From assembly GCA_041918615.1 (NCBI GenBank), contig JAYRVH010000017.1:62001-126000 (forward strand): a DNA stretch of 64,000 nucleotides, read 5' to 3'. How positions within the stretch are numbered: the stretch's first letter is position 1; every line of letters starts with the position of its first letter. Shown in pieces: positions 17,865 to 28,624 of the stretch. This DNA comes from JAEUJM01 sp041918615 (GTDB lineage Bacteria > Actinomycetota > Acidimicrobiia > Acidimicrobiales > DATDAH01). A program made the translations under genes and the position numbers. The notes under the pieces are model-generated. The model was not told the origin of the DNA and ran no database searches. It saw nothing but the letters and a program-made list of their open reading frames with translations.

Positions 17865-18149
17865 TCAGCCCTCGGTCGGACCTGGCTTCGCTCCGCCACC
17901 CTGGGCAGCCACGGCCTCCTTGTACTCCTTGAGGGCACGGCGGTGGCCGTTGGCGCCAGAACCGACCACACCGCCGTCCCGCACCTCTTTCACGACCTTC
18001 TCGAGGTGGAGCAGGCGGTCATAGACGTCGTCCTCGGGCCCGGCGCTGATCATGTGGTCGAACGCCGTGTGGATCTGGTCGAACTTCCGGCGCACCTGTC
18101 CGTACTCGTCCATCAGCTTCTCGTGCAGGTCTTCCACGCTCTTGGCCAT
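17865..18149 (-). CDS. Small helical hypothetical protein
   Basis: A 94-residue, highly charged, mostly helical protein (LHEKLMDEYGQVRRKFDQIHTAF, then LLHLEKVVKEV). It has a Gly-rich C-terminal tail and no signal peptide or hydrophobic segment. It probably forms a coiled-coil or helix bundle. I do not recognise the family. It is convergent with the aldolase (stop codons 8 bp apart) and divergent to the K+ permease, with which it shares the operator-containing gap. Confidence 0.6.
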   Translation of the reverse strand: MAKSVEDLHEKLMDEYGQVRRKFDQIHTAFDHMISAGPEDDVYDRLLHLEKVVKEVRDGGVVGSGANGHRRALKEYKEAVAAQGGGAKPGPTEG

Positions 18150-18174
18150 GTCCGCACGCTAGTGGTCAGGACCC

Positions 18175-18214
18175 CGTCAAGGATCTGATCCCCCGCGTCA
18201 AGATCGCATCAAGG
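18175..18214 (+). promoter_or_regulatory. Direct-repeat operator (CGTCAAGG type) upstream of the first KimA-like gene
   Basis: Three copies of an octamer: CGTCAAGG at 18175, CGTCAAGA at 18196 and CATCAAGG at 18207. The spacings are 21 and 11 bp, the helical phasing bound by OmpR/PhoB-family response regulators. The block sits about 40-78 bp before the GTG start. A TAGCAC box ends ~6 bases before the GTG and no Shine-Dalgarno is visible, so transcription may begin at the GTG (leaderless). That would put the repeats next to the -35 region, as for an activator. The same octamer type precedes the kdp operon. Confidence 0.5.
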
Positions 18215-18252
18215 CACGCGACCCCGCCAGGTGTCGGCGCTAGCACTTCCCT

Positions 18253-20640
18253 GTGACGACAGAGATGCGGGCGCCGGCCGACAAGTCCTCGTTCACTCCC
18301 GTGGCGCTTCCTCCCACGGTCGAGCTCGATGAGCCGGTGAGCTACCGGCTGAAGAACCGCCTGCTCGGCCCGCCGCTGCACAACGAGCGCCTGGCCCATG
18401 AGCGCCTGGGCAAGCCCACCGCACTGGCCGTGTTCGCCTCGGACAACCTGTCGTCGTCGGCCTACGCCACCGAGGAGATCCTGCGGGTCCTGATCCCGGT
18501 CATCGGCATCGCCGCCTTCTCGCTCGTCGTGCCCCTCACCGTGGCCATGCTGGTGGTGCTCGGCTTCCTCATCCTCAGCTACCGCCAGACCATCAAGGCC
18601 TACCCGAGCGCCGGCGGCGCATACATCGTCACACGCGACAACTTCGGCCTGATGCCCGCCCAGGTCGCCGGTGTGGCCCTGCTGACCGACTACATCCTCA
18701 CCGTGGCCGTGTCCGTCGCCGCGGGCACGGCCGCGCTGGCGTCGGCGTTCCCGGCCCTCTCGGGCTATGCGGTACCCATCTCGGTGGGCTTCATCGTCCT
18801 CATCGCCTTCGGCAACCTGCGAGGTGTGCGCGAGTCCGGCAAGCTCTTCGCAGTCCCCACGTACTTCTTCATCGCCAACATGGCGGTGCTCCTCGGCATC
18901 GGCCTCTACAAGATGGCGTTCGGGGGCCTGGCCCAGGAGACCCTCGACCAGCCCGGCATGCTCGAGGCGGGCTCGGCGGGCGACGGCATCTTCTACGGCA
19001 CAACCCTCTTCGTCGTCCTCCACGCCTTCGCCTCCGGCGGTGCCGCGGTCACCGGCGTCGAGGCCATCTCCAACGGGGTGCCGGCGTTCAGGGAGCCAGC
19101 GTGGAGGAACGCCCGCAGCACGCTCGTGGTCATGGGCGTCGCCCTCGGGATCATGTTCCTCGGCCTCTCCGTCCTCGCTTCCAAGGTGCACGCCGTCCCC
19201 TTCGAGGAGGGAACGCCGACGGTGATCTCCCAGGTGGGCGAGCTGGTGTTTGGCACGTCGACGTTCGGCCACGTGCTCTTCTACGCCCTCCAGGCGGGCA
19301 CGATGCTGATCCTCGTCCTGGCCGCGAACACGAGCTTCGCCGACTTCCCCCGGTTGGCCAGCTTCCACGCCGGTGACAACTTCATGCCCCGGCAGCTCAC
19401 CAAGCGTGGGCACCGCCTGGTGTTCTCCAACGGCATCATCGCACTGTCGATCTCGGCCATCGTGCTCGTGGTGGTCACCGGGGCCAAGGTCGACCGCCTC
19501 ATCCCGCTCTACGCCATCGGCGTGTTCACCAGCTTCACCCTCTCCCAGGCGGGCATGGCCAAGCATCACCTCACCCACAAGGAGCCTGGCTGGAAGGTCG
19601 GCTTCTTCATCAATACCACCGGCGCCGTGATGACCCTCGTCGTGTGCCTCGTCGTCGCCGTCACCAAGTTCACCCACGGCGCCTGGGTCATCATCCTCCT
19701 CGTCCCCATCATGGTGTGGGCCCTCGTGCGCCTGAACCGCCAGTACGAGGCCGAGGCCGAGGAGCTCGAGCGGGACGCCCCCAAGGCCGCCGAGGCGCCC
19801 ATCCGCAACCGCCACGAGGTGCTCGTGCTGGTCGATCAGCTCGACGTGGCCGCGGCCCGAGCCATCCAGCTGGCCCGCACCATGGCGCCCGACGAGCTGC
19901 GGGCCGTCCATTGTGAGCTCGACCCGATGCGCAGCGCCGAGCTGGCCGACGAGTGGCGACGGCTCGGCCTCACGCGCCTCGCGCTCGACGTGGTCGAGTG
20001 CCCCGACCGCCGGGTCACCCGCTCGGTGGCCGAGGTGGTCGCTCGCTCGCTGGCCGACGGCCAGACCGAGGTGAGCGTGCTCATCCCCCGGCGGGAGTAC
20101 ACCCGGCTTTGGCACCGCCTCCTCCACGACCGCACCTCCGACGCGATCGTCCAAGTGCTGTCGACGCTCCCCCACTGCAACGTCACCGTCGTGCCGTACC
20201 ACCTCGGCGAGGCGTCGCCGAACGTCGAGGTGCTCGCCGGGGTCGGTGCCGAGGCCCACGCCAACGGGAACAGCCACAGCAACGGCGGCCGTTCGGCCCG
20301 CAAGGAGCGGCCGAAGCTCATCGCCGACGACGTAGTGCTCCCGGCGGACTGCACTCCCATCGCGTCGGTAACGCACCGCCAGCAGGTCCGCATCGGTGGT
20401 CGCATCCAAGCCCTGCGGGTGCAGCCCCGTGCGGGCGTGGCCACGCTCGAGTGCACCTTGGTCGACAGCACGGGCGCCATCACCGTGGTGTTCCTCGGCC
20501 GCCGCCGGGTGCCCGGTATCTCCGTCGGCACCCGCGTCGTGATCGACGGCGTGGTCGGCGAGCACCACGGCCACGAAGCCATCCTCAACCCCACGTACGA
20601 GATCCTCGCCGGGGGCACCCCCCCGCCCCCGGCGCACTGA
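18253..20640 (+). CDS. KimA-like APC-superfamily K+ permease with USP-like and OB-fold C-terminal domains
   Basis: A 795-residue permease. Residues ~50-500 hold about 12 membrane helices with the APC signature (SSSAYATEEILRVLIPVIG, AYPSAGGAYIVTRDNFG). Residues ~515-655 form a USP-like cytosolic domain (HEVLVLVDQLDVAAARAIQ, VLIPRREYTRLWHRLLHD) similar to the C-terminal half of KimA, a high-affinity K+/H+ symporter. Residues ~690-785 look like an OB-fold (QQVRIGGRIQALRV, VTVVFLGRRRVPGI-like pattern). A His/Asn/Ser-rich linker precedes it. The kdp and trkA neighbours support K+ rather than amino-acid transport. It is convergent with kdpE. A near-copy lies at 36697-39063. Confidence 0.8.
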   Translation: MTTEMRAPADKSSFTPVALPPTVELDEPVSYRLKNRLLGPPLHNERLAHERLGKPTALAVFASDNLSSSAYATEEILRVLIPVIGIAAFSLVVPLTVAMLVVLGFLILSYRQTIKAYPSAGGAYIVTRDNFGLMPAQVAGVALLTDYILTVAVSVAAGTAALASAFPALSGYAVPISVGFIVLIAFGNLRGVRESGKLFAVPTYFFIANMAVLLGIGLYKMAFGGLAQETLDQPGMLEAGSAGDGIFYGTTLFVVLHAFASGGAAVTGVEAISNGVPAFREPAWRNARSTLVVMGVALGIMFLGLSVLASKVHAVPFEEGTPTVISQVGELVFGTSTFGHVLFYALQAGTMLILVLAANTSFADFPRLASFHAGDNFMPRQLTKRGHRLVFSNGIIALSISAIVLVVVTGAKVDRLIPLYAIGVFTSFTLSQAGMAKHHLTHKEPGWKVGFFINTTGAVMTLVVCLVVAVTKFTHGAWVIILLVPIMVWALVRLNRQYEAEAEELERDAPKAAEAPIRNRHEVLVLVDQLDVAAARAIQLARTMAPDELRAVHCELDPMRSAELADEWRRLGLTRLALDVVECPDRRVTRSVAEVVARSLADGQTEVSVLIPRREYTRLWHRLLHDRTSDAIVQVLSTLPHCNVTVVPYHLGEASPNVEVLAGVGAEAHANGNSHSNGGRSARKERPKLIADDVVLPADCTPIASVTHRQQVRIGGRIQALRVQPRAGVATLECTLVDSTGAITVVFLGRRRVPGISVGTRVVIDGVVGEHHGHEAILNPTYEILAGGTPPPPAH

Positions 20641-20648
20641 TCGGCGGC

Positions 20649-21332
20649 TCAGAGCTCGAAGCGGTAGCCCATGCCGGGCTCGGTGATGAAGTACCGGGGC
20701 TGCGAGGGATCGGGCTCCAGCTTGCGGCGCACCTGGGCGAGGTAGACCCGCAGGTAGTTCGTCTCGGTCTCGTACTGCGGCCCCCACACCTCCTGCAGCA
20801 GTTGGCGCTGGCTGACGAGCTTTCCCTCGTGGCGCACCAGCATCTCCACCAGGTGCCACTCGGTGGGGGTGAGGTGCACCTCGACACCGTCGCGCAGCAC
20901 CCGCTTGGCGGCCAGGTCGATGGTGAACGCATCCGTGACGATCACCGCCTGCTCCTCGGCCGGCGCCGCCCGTCGCAGTGACGCCCGCAGCCGGGCCAGC
21001 AGCTCGTTCATGCCGAACGGCTTGGTCACGTAGTCGTCCGCTCCGGCGTCGAGCGCGGCCACCTTGTCCGCCTCGTCCTCGCGGACGGACAGGACGACGA
21101 TCGGCATGGTGGCCCATCCCCGCAGGCCCCGCACCACCTCGATGCCGTCGATCCCCGGCAGGCCCAGGTCGAGGATCACCACGTCCGGGTGGCGCTCGGC
21201 GGCGAGCGTGAGGGCCTCCTCGCCCGTTGCCGCGAGGACCACGTCGTAGCCGCGCGCCCGCAGGTTGGTGCCGAGCGCCCGGCGGATCTGGGGCTCGTCG
21301 TCGACGACCAGCACACAGCCCGACTCGTTCAC
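20649..21332 (-). CDS. kdpE: Response regulator KdpE
   Basis: A 227-residue OmpR/PhoB-type regulator. The receiver domain has the acidic pair D11/D12, phospho-acceptor D55 (VVILDLGLPG) and the lysine in YVTKPFG near 104. The C-terminal winged helix (~130-227) ends in GMGYRFEL. It overlaps kdpD by ATGA. KdpE activates kdpFABC in response to low K+ or osmotic upshift. The 11-bp-period repeats upstream of the kdp operon and of the first KimA-like gene fit the tandem binding mode of this family. Confidence 0.95.
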   Translation of the reverse strand: MNESGCVLVVDDEPQIRRALGTNLRARGYDVVLAATGEEALTLAAERHPDVVILDLGLPGIDGIEVVRGLRGWATMPIVVLSVREDEADKVAALDAGADDYVTKPFGMNELLARLRASLRRAAPAEEQAVIVTDAFTIDLAAKRVLRDGVEVHLTPTEWHLVEMLVRHEGKLVSQRQLLQEVWGPQYETETNYLRVYLAQVRRKLEPDPSQPRYFITEPGMGYRFEL

Positions 21333-23863
21333 GAGACCTCCTCGACCGGCACCGGTGCCTCACTCGCGGCTGCGGGCAGGCTGAGCACCATGGTCAGGCC
21401 GCCTCCGGGCGTGTCCTCGGCCACCAGCGAACCGCCCATGGTGTCGAGGAAGCCGTGGGCCACCGCCAGGCCGAGGCCCACCCCGCTGCCGTTCGGCTGG
21501 TCGCCCAGACGCTGAAACGGCAGGAACATGACCTCGCGGAGGTTCGGGGCCACGCCGGGGCCCCTGTCGACCACCCGCAGGTCGACACACTCGCCGACGG
21601 CGCCGGCGAGCACGCGGACGGGCGCCTGTGGAGGGCCCGCCTGGACGGCGTTGCCGACCACGTTGGCCACCGCCCGCTCGAGCAGAGCCGGGTCGGCGAG
21701 GACGCGCGGCAGGGTCTCCGGCACGTCGACGACGACGTCCGCCACCGCGGTGCCGAGGCTCGCCAGCGCACCGGCGACCACCTCCTCGAGGCCGACGGGG
21801 CGCACGATGAGGTCGAGGGCGCCCGTCTCGAGCCGGCTCATGTCCAACAGGTTGCCGACCAGCGCATTGAGGCGGTCCGCCTCCTCGTCGATGGTCGCGA
21901 GGAACTCGCGCACCGCCTCCGGAGACCAGTCCACGTCCTGCTGCAGCAGGCTCGTGGCGGAGGCCTTGATGGACGCCAATGGTGTGCGCAGGTCGTGCGA
22001 CACCGCCCGGAGCAACGCCGTGCGCAACTGGTCGGTGTGGGCCAGAGCGCCGGCTTCTGCCGCCTCGGCCTGCAGCGCCTGCCGCTCGAGCGCGGTGTGC
22101 AGGTGCGCCGCGAACGCATTGAGGACACGCAGGTCGTCGGCCCGGAGCCGACGACCTGCGAGCACCAGCCGGGCACCGTTGTCCAGCTCGAGGGTGGATC
22201 CATCGCCGGTCGGGGCTGTCGGTGCCGACTGGCCGGCGCTCGCCTCCACCCGCCAGGTGCCCGCGGTCTCGCCGGGCACCAACAGCGCCACCGCATCCAG
22301 TGAGAAGGTCGAGCGCAGCCGGTCGAGCAGGCTCGTCAGCGGATCATCCTCACGCACCAGCCCACCGGTGACCCGGGCCAGGGCCTCGGCCTCCGCAGTT
22401 GCGCGTGCAGCGTCCGCCCGCCGGCGTGCCGCCTGGCTCACCAGCCCACTGATGATGACGGCCACGGCCACGAAGACCACCAGGGCGAAGGCGTTCTCTC
22501 CTTTGGCGATCGTGAACGTGTAGAGCGGCGGCGTGAAGAACCAGTTCAACGCCAGCGAGCCCGTCACGGCGCAGAGCACGGCGGGCACGGCTCCGCCGAC
22601 GGTGGCCACTGCGACGACGAGCAACAGGTAGACCAGCATGTCGGCGGGCAGGTCGAGGTACTGGCGGCTGTTTGCCAGGACCAGGGTGACGAGCGGCACC
22701 CCCACGAGTGTGACCACCACACCGGCGATCTGACGGCGCGACGACAGGGCCGACGGCCGCACGGTCGGGAGCGCGGGCACCTCGCCGTCGTCGGTCTCCT
22801 GGCTGATGACGTGGACGTCGATGGGCCCCGACGCCCGCACGACCGCGTTGATCACCGAGCCACGGACCACTTCGGACCAGCGGGACCGCCGGCTCGCCCC
22901 CAGGACGATCTGGGTGGCGTTCTGGGAGCGGGCGAAGGTCAACAGGGTGGTGGCCACCTCGGCACCGACCACCTCGTGATAGGCGCCCCCGAGGTCTTCG
23001 AGCAGGCGGCGATGGGCGACCAACAGGTCGCTCGGTGCGGCGGACAAGCCGTCGCCGACACTGATGTGGACGCCGATCAGGTCGGCTTTCGACCGCATGG
23101 CCATCCGGGCGGCCCGCCGGATCAGGTGCTCACTGCTCGGTGCCCCGGTGAGGGCGACGACCACGCGCTCCCGGGTCTCCCACGGCCCCTGGATGCCGTG
23201 GTCCGCCATGTAGTCGGTGAGCGACTCGTCAACCTTGTCGGCCACCCACAGCAGGGCCAGCTCCCGCAGGGCCCCCAGGTTTCCCTCGCGGAAGTAGTTG
23301 CCCAACGCAGCGTCGACCTTGTCGGGGGCGTAGATGTTGCCGTGGGCCATACGCCGGCGCAGTGCCTCGGGCGTCATGTCCACGAGCTCGACCTGGTCGG
23401 CCTGGCGCACGAACTCGTCGGGGATGGTCTCCTGCTGCCGCACCCCGGTGATGCGCTCGACCACGTCGTTCACCGACTCGAGATGCTGGATGTTCAGGGT
23501 GGACAGCACATCGATTCCCGCCGCGACCAGGTCGCTGACGTCCTGCCAGCGCTTGGCGTGGCGGCTGCCCGGGACGTTGGTGTGGGCCAACTCGTCGACC
23601 AGGACCACCGCCGGCTTGCGGTCCAGCACCGCGTCGATGTCCATTTCCTCGAACTCGCTGCCCCGGTGCACGAGTCGCCGCCGAGGCACCACCTCGAGGT
23701 CGGCCAGCTGGGACTCGGTGTTGGCCCGCCCGTGGGTCTCGACGAAGCCCACCACGACGTCTGTGCCCCGGTCCTGACGCCGCTTGCCCTCGTTCAACAT
23801 GGCGAAGGTCTTGCCGACGCCGGGCGCGGCCCCGAGGTAGATGCGGAGCTTGCCCCGGGCCAT
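21329..23863 (-). CDS. kdpD: Sensor histidine kinase KdpD
   Basis: An 844-residue sensor. The N-terminal KdpD domain (1-~210) has a Walker A GAAPGVGKT at about 12-20, then a USP domain (~220-365), four membrane helices (~385-480, DUF4118), a GAF-like region (~500-600), HisKA with SHDLRTPLASIKAS (~625) and a HATPase with DRGPGV and GVGLGLAVAHGF near the end. This is the full-length canonical layout. It is separated from kdpC by 102 bp that contain a hairpin, so it may be transcribed less than kdpFABC or on its own. Confidence 0.95.
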   Translation of the reverse strand: MARGKLRIYLGAAPGVGKTFAMLNEGKRRQDRGTDVVVGFVETHGRANTESQLADLEVVPRRRLVHRGSEFEEMDIDAVLDRKPAVVLVDELAHTNVPGSRHAKRWQDVSDLVAAGIDVLSTLNIQHLESVNDVVERITGVRQQETIPDEFVRQADQVELVDMTPEALRRRMAHGNIYAPDKVDAALGNYFREGNLGALRELALLWVADKVDESLTDYMADHGIQGPWETRERVVVALTGAPSSEHLIRRAARMAMRSKADLIGVHISVGDGLSAAPSDLLVAHRRLLEDLGGAYHEVVGAEVATTLLTFARSQNATQIVLGASRRSRWSEVVRGSVINAVVRASGPIDVHVISQETDDGEVPALPTVRPSALSSRRQIAGVVVTLVGVPLVTLVLANSRQYLDLPADMLVYLLLVVAVATVGGAVPAVLCAVTGSLALNWFFTPPLYTFTIAKGENAFALVVFVAVAVIISGLVSQAARRRADAARATAEAEALARVTGGLVREDDPLTSLLDRLRSTFSLDAVALLVPGETAGTWRVEASAGQSAPTAPTGDGSTLELDNGARLVLAGRRLRADDLRVLNAFAAHLHTALERQALQAEAAEAGALAHTDQLRTALLRAVSHDLRTPLASIKASATSLLQQDVDWSPEAVREFLATIDEEADRLNALVGNLLDMSRLETGALDLIVRPVGLEEVVAGALASLGTAVADVVVDVPETLPRVLADPALLERAVANVVGNAVQAGPPQAPVRVLAGAVGECVDLRVVDRGPGVAPNLREVMFLPFQRLGDQPNGSGVGLGLAVAHGFLDTMGGSLVAEDTPGGGLTMVLSLPAAASEAPVPVEEVS

Positions 23864-23870
23864 CTATCCT

Positions 23871-23892
23871 GCCTCGCCGAGGGCGGCGAGGC
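23871..23892 (-). terminator. Perfect 8-bp hairpin just upstream of kdpD
   Basis: An inverted repeat, GCCTCGCC, six-base loop, GGCGAGGC, ends 7 bases before the kdpD start codon, directly against the likely ribosome site (AGGATAG). It has no U-run, so it is not a textbook terminator. It could attenuate read-through from kdpC or limit kdpD translation. A second palindrome, GCTCCGGAGC, lies nearby at about 23934-23943. Confidence 0.4.
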
Positions 23893-23965
23893 CCCTTCGG
23901 GACCCGGTGCCAACGAGTCCCGCTGCCCCGCTCCGCTCCGGAGCCTCGTGGATCATGGCGTCAAT

Positions 23966-24534
23966 CTATGAGACCCGGTCGAGGGCGAGGTTCAGCTCGA
24001 GGCCGTTCACCCCTGCCTCACCCAGGAACCCCAGCGTCGGTCCGTCGGTGTTGTCGTCGATCAGCGCCAGCACCTCGTCGACCGACAGGCCACGGGCCTC
24101 GGCGACCCGCTCGGCCTGGAGGCGGGCGTTGGCCACCGAGATGTGCGGGTCGAGCCCCGAGGCCGACGCGGTGACCGCGTCGACCGGGACCAGGGAGTCG
24201 GCCTCCAGCCCGTTGCGCTCGCGGTAGGCGACCGACCGCTCCTCGATGGTGGCGAGCAGGTCGGGGTTGTTGGGCCCCAGGTTCGACGCCGCGCTCGCGC
24301 TGCCGTCGTAACCGTCTCCGGCTGCCGAGGGCCGGCTCTCGAAGTACCCGTCGCCGGTGAACACCTGGCCGATCAGCGACGACCCGACGGCTTCGCCGTC
24401 CACCGTCACGATCGAACCGTCGGCCTGGTCGCCGAAGAGCGCCTGGGCGACCCCGGTGATGGCCAGGGGGTAGGCGATGCCCACCAGCACCGTGATGACC
24501 GCCAGCAGGCGGAGGGCGGGCAGCAGTTGGCGTC

Positions 24535-24538
<4 letters not shown>
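23966..24538 (-). CDS. kdpC: K+-transporting ATPase subunit KdpC
   Basis: A 190-residue single-span subunit. It has an N-terminal membrane helix (LRLLAVITVLVGIAYPLAI), the GYFESRPSAAGDGYDGSAS motif (~66-84) and DPHISVANARLQAERVA near 135. It overlaps kdpB by ATGA. KdpC raises the affinity of the KdpFABC complex for ATP and K+. Confidence 0.95.
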
Positions 24539-26581
<2,043 letters not shown>

Positions 26582-26589
<8 letters not shown>

Positions 26590-26668
26590 TGAATGCGCTC
26601 CTGGAGGTGCGGTGAGCGAGGGACGAGCGAGACATGACGATCGCGATGAGCGATGAGCGAAGAGCCAT
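26582..26668 (-). CDS. Questionable 28-aa bridging ORF between kdpA and kdpB
   Basis: Its ATG overlaps the kdpA stop (TGATG) and its TGA lies 6 bases inside kdpB's start region. The peptide is MALRSSLIAIVMSRSSLAHR followed by a Ser/Arg tail. The DNA is built from short GAGCGA-like repeats. It may let ribosomes leaving kdpA reach the kdpB start, or it may be a coincidence in repetitive sequence. kdpB has its own Shine-Dalgarno, so the ORF is not required. Confidence 0.25.
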
Positions 26669-28374
26669 CAGGAGAGGCCCTCCACGATCGGTCCCAGCGC
26701 AAGCACCGGGAAGTAGGTGAGCCCGACGACGATGATGATCACGCCGATGAGCAGACCGACGAACAGCGGGGTGCCCGTGGGGAAGGTTCCCGCCGACACG
26801 GGTGCCGGCTGTTTGCGCACCAGCGAGCCGGCGATGGCCAGGGCGGGCACGATCAACAGGAAGCGGCCCACCAGCATCGATAGGCCGAGCGTGGTGTTGT
26901 ACCAATCGGTGTTGGCGGTGAGCCCCCCGAAAGCCGAGCCGTTGTTGTTGGCCGCCGAGGTGAACGCGTAGGCGATCTCGGTGAGGCCGTGCGGGCCGAG
27001 GTTGGCCCGCGACGCCAAGGCCGAATCCAACAAGAGCGATGCGCCGGTGAAGCAGAGCACCGCCACCGGCACCGCCAGTATGTACAGCACGACCAGCTTC
27101 ATCTCCGCGGCCTGGATCTTCTTGCCCAGGTACTCGGGGGTGCGACCGACCATGAGACCGGCGATGAACACCGCCAACAGGGCGAAGATCAACATGCCGT
27201 AGAGGCCGGCGCCCACGCCGCCGGGACTGACCTCGCCCAGCATCATGTTCACCAGTGGCACCGTGCCACCGAAGGCGGTGAAGCTGTCGTGCGAGGCGTT
27301 GACCGCGCCGGTCGAGGTACCAGTGGTGGAGGCCGCGAACAGACCGGAGGCGACGGGGCCGAAGCGGACCTCCTTGCCCTCGAGGTTCCCGCCCGACTGG
27401 GTGGAGGTCACCGCCTGGTCGACCCGGAGCGAGTCGAGTTGGTCGTTGCCGCCGGATTCGAACCCCATGGCCAGGCCCGCGGCCGAGGCCCAGAGGATGA
27501 ACATGGCCGCGAACACGACCCAGCCCTGCTTCTGGTCCTTCACCATGCGCCCGTAGGCGTAGGTGAGCGCAAAGGGGATCATCAGCAGCCCGAAGATCTC
27601 GAGCAGGTTCGTGAGCCCGTCCGGGTTCGACAGTGGGTGCGCCGAGTTGGCGTTCCAGAAGCCGCCCCCGTTGGTGCCCAGTTGCTTGATCGCCTCCTGG
27701 CTGGCACTCGGGCCACCGGGGATCGACTGGGTGGCGCCCTCGACAGTGGTGACCTCGGTGAAGCCATGCAGGTTCTGCACCACACCCCGGCCGACCAGCA
27801 CGAGGGCCAGCACGACCGCCAGCGGCAGCAGCAGGCGCAGGGTGGCCCGCATCAGGTCGACCCAGAAGTTGCCGACGGTGGTCCCCCGCCGTCGGGCCAG
27901 GCCCCGGATCAGGGCGACGGCGACGGCCAGGCCGACCGCGGCCGAAACGAAGTTCTGCACCGCCAGCCCGGCCATCTGGATGAGATGGCTCATGGCCAGC
28001 TCGCCGCCGTAGTTCTGCCAGTTGGTGTTGGTGACGAAGCTGACGGCGGTGTTGAACGCCAGCGTCGGCGCCACGCCTACGGCGTCGGTCGGGTTCAGCG
28101 GCAGCACGCCCTGGATGCGCTGCAGAAGGTAGAGGAAGAGCACCGACACCGCGCTGAAGGCCAGCAGCGAGTAGGCGTAGATGTTCCAGCGCTGCTCGCG
28201 TTCGGGATCGACCCCGACGAGCCGGTAGATGAAGCGCTCGATCGGGAGGAAGAACCGGTCGCCGGGCGCCGAACCGCCTCCGAAGACCCGAGCGACGTAG
28301 GGGCCAAGCAGGCGCGTGCTGAGGGAGAGCAACCCGATCAGCGCCGCCAGTTGCAGCCACCCTGCAGCGGTCAT
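26668..28374 (-). CDS. kdpA: K+-transporting ATPase subunit KdpA
   Basis: A 568-residue K+ channel-like subunit with about ten membrane helices. Four selectivity-loop regions are visible, the first being TNTNWQNYGGE (~115). LGTNGGGFWNANSAHP (~235) is a strong family mark. It starts at the ATG overlapping the kdpF stop (TGATG). KdpA takes up K+ from outside and passes it to KdpB. Confidence 0.96.
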   Translation of the reverse strand: MTAAGWLQLAALIGLLSLSTRLLGPYVARVFGGGSAPGDRFFLPIERFIYRLVGVDPEREQRWNIYAYSLLAFSAVSVLFLYLLQRIQGVLPLNPTDAVGVAPTLAFNTAVSFVTNTNWQNYGGELAMSHLIQMAGLAVQNFVSAAVGLAVAVALIRGLARRRGTTVGNFWVDLMRATLRLLLPLAVVLALVLVGRGVVQNLHGFTEVTTVEGATQSIPGGPSASQEAIKQLGTNGGGFWNANSAHPLSNPDGLTNLLEIFGLLMIPFALTYAYGRMVKDQKQGWVVFAAMFILWASAAGLAMGFESGGNDQLDSLRVDQAVTSTQSGGNLEGKEVRFGPVASGLFAASTTGTSTGAVNASHDSFTAFGGTVPLVNMMLGEVSPGGVGAGLYGMLIFALLAVFIAGLMVGRTPEYLGKKIQAAEMKLVVLYILAVPVAVLCFTGASLLLDSALASRANLGPHGLTEIAYAFTSAANNNGSAFGGLTANTDWYNTTLGLSMLVGRFLLIVPALAIAGSLVRKQPAPVSAGTFPTGTPLFVGLLIGVIIIVVGLTYFPVLALGPIVEGLS

Positions 28375-28463
28375 CAGAACTTCTCTGGGAACACGAGGGC
28401 AGCAACCAGGTAAGCGACCACGAACAGCGCTATCACCAGCCCGGCAACATTGTCGAAGGTCAT
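28374..28463 (-). CDS. kdpF: K+-transporting ATPase subunit KdpF
   Basis: A 29-residue single-helix lipid-like stabiliser of the Kdp complex. It begins MTFDNVAGLVIALFVVAYLV and ends FPEKF, the typical KdpF end. It overlaps the upstream 53-aa gene and kdpA at both ends by TGATG junctions. Confidence 0.93.
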   Translation of the reverse strand: MTFDNVAGLVIALFVVAYLVAALVFPEKF

Positions 28464-28624
28464 CAGACGGTCACCTCGTCGTCGGATCGGTCGGATCGGT
28501 CGGCCGCCGGGTCGAGCGGCTCGGGCAGCTCGTCGGGGCCGATGATCCGGTCGCACGCGACCACGAACAACGAGGCGAGGGCGAAGAACGCCATCACGAT
28601 CGCCACGAACAGGACGTCAGCCAT
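28463..28624 (-). CDS. 53-aa small membrane protein at the head of kdpFABC
   Basis: One hydrophobic helix (ADVLFVAIVMAFFALASLFV) is followed by an acidic tail rich in Asp/Glu/Pro (DELPEPLDPAADRSDRSDDE). The start follows GGAGGAGGA. Both its ends overlap neighbours by TGATG: the DUF4118 gene upstream and kdpF downstream. Similar short proteins are often annotated before kdpF in Actinobacteria, but I know of no proven function. It may be an extra Kdp subunit or a sensor-side adaptor. Confidence 0.8.
   Translation of the reverse strand: MADVLFVAIVMAFFALASLFVVACDRIIGPDELPEPLDPAADRSDRSDDEVTV

Noticed and set aside
18166..21363. 1065-residue ORF on the minus strand
   Set aside because: It runs antisense to the KimA-like permease and out of frame with kdpE; composition is His/Glu/Gly-rich shadow coding.
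4386..23907. Dispersed repeat family based on the shared 16-mer CCCCTTCGGGACCCGG
   Set aside because: Only two copies are visible and a single 16-mer match can occur by chance at this GC content. It is noted with the ACAD insert but not called a repeat family.
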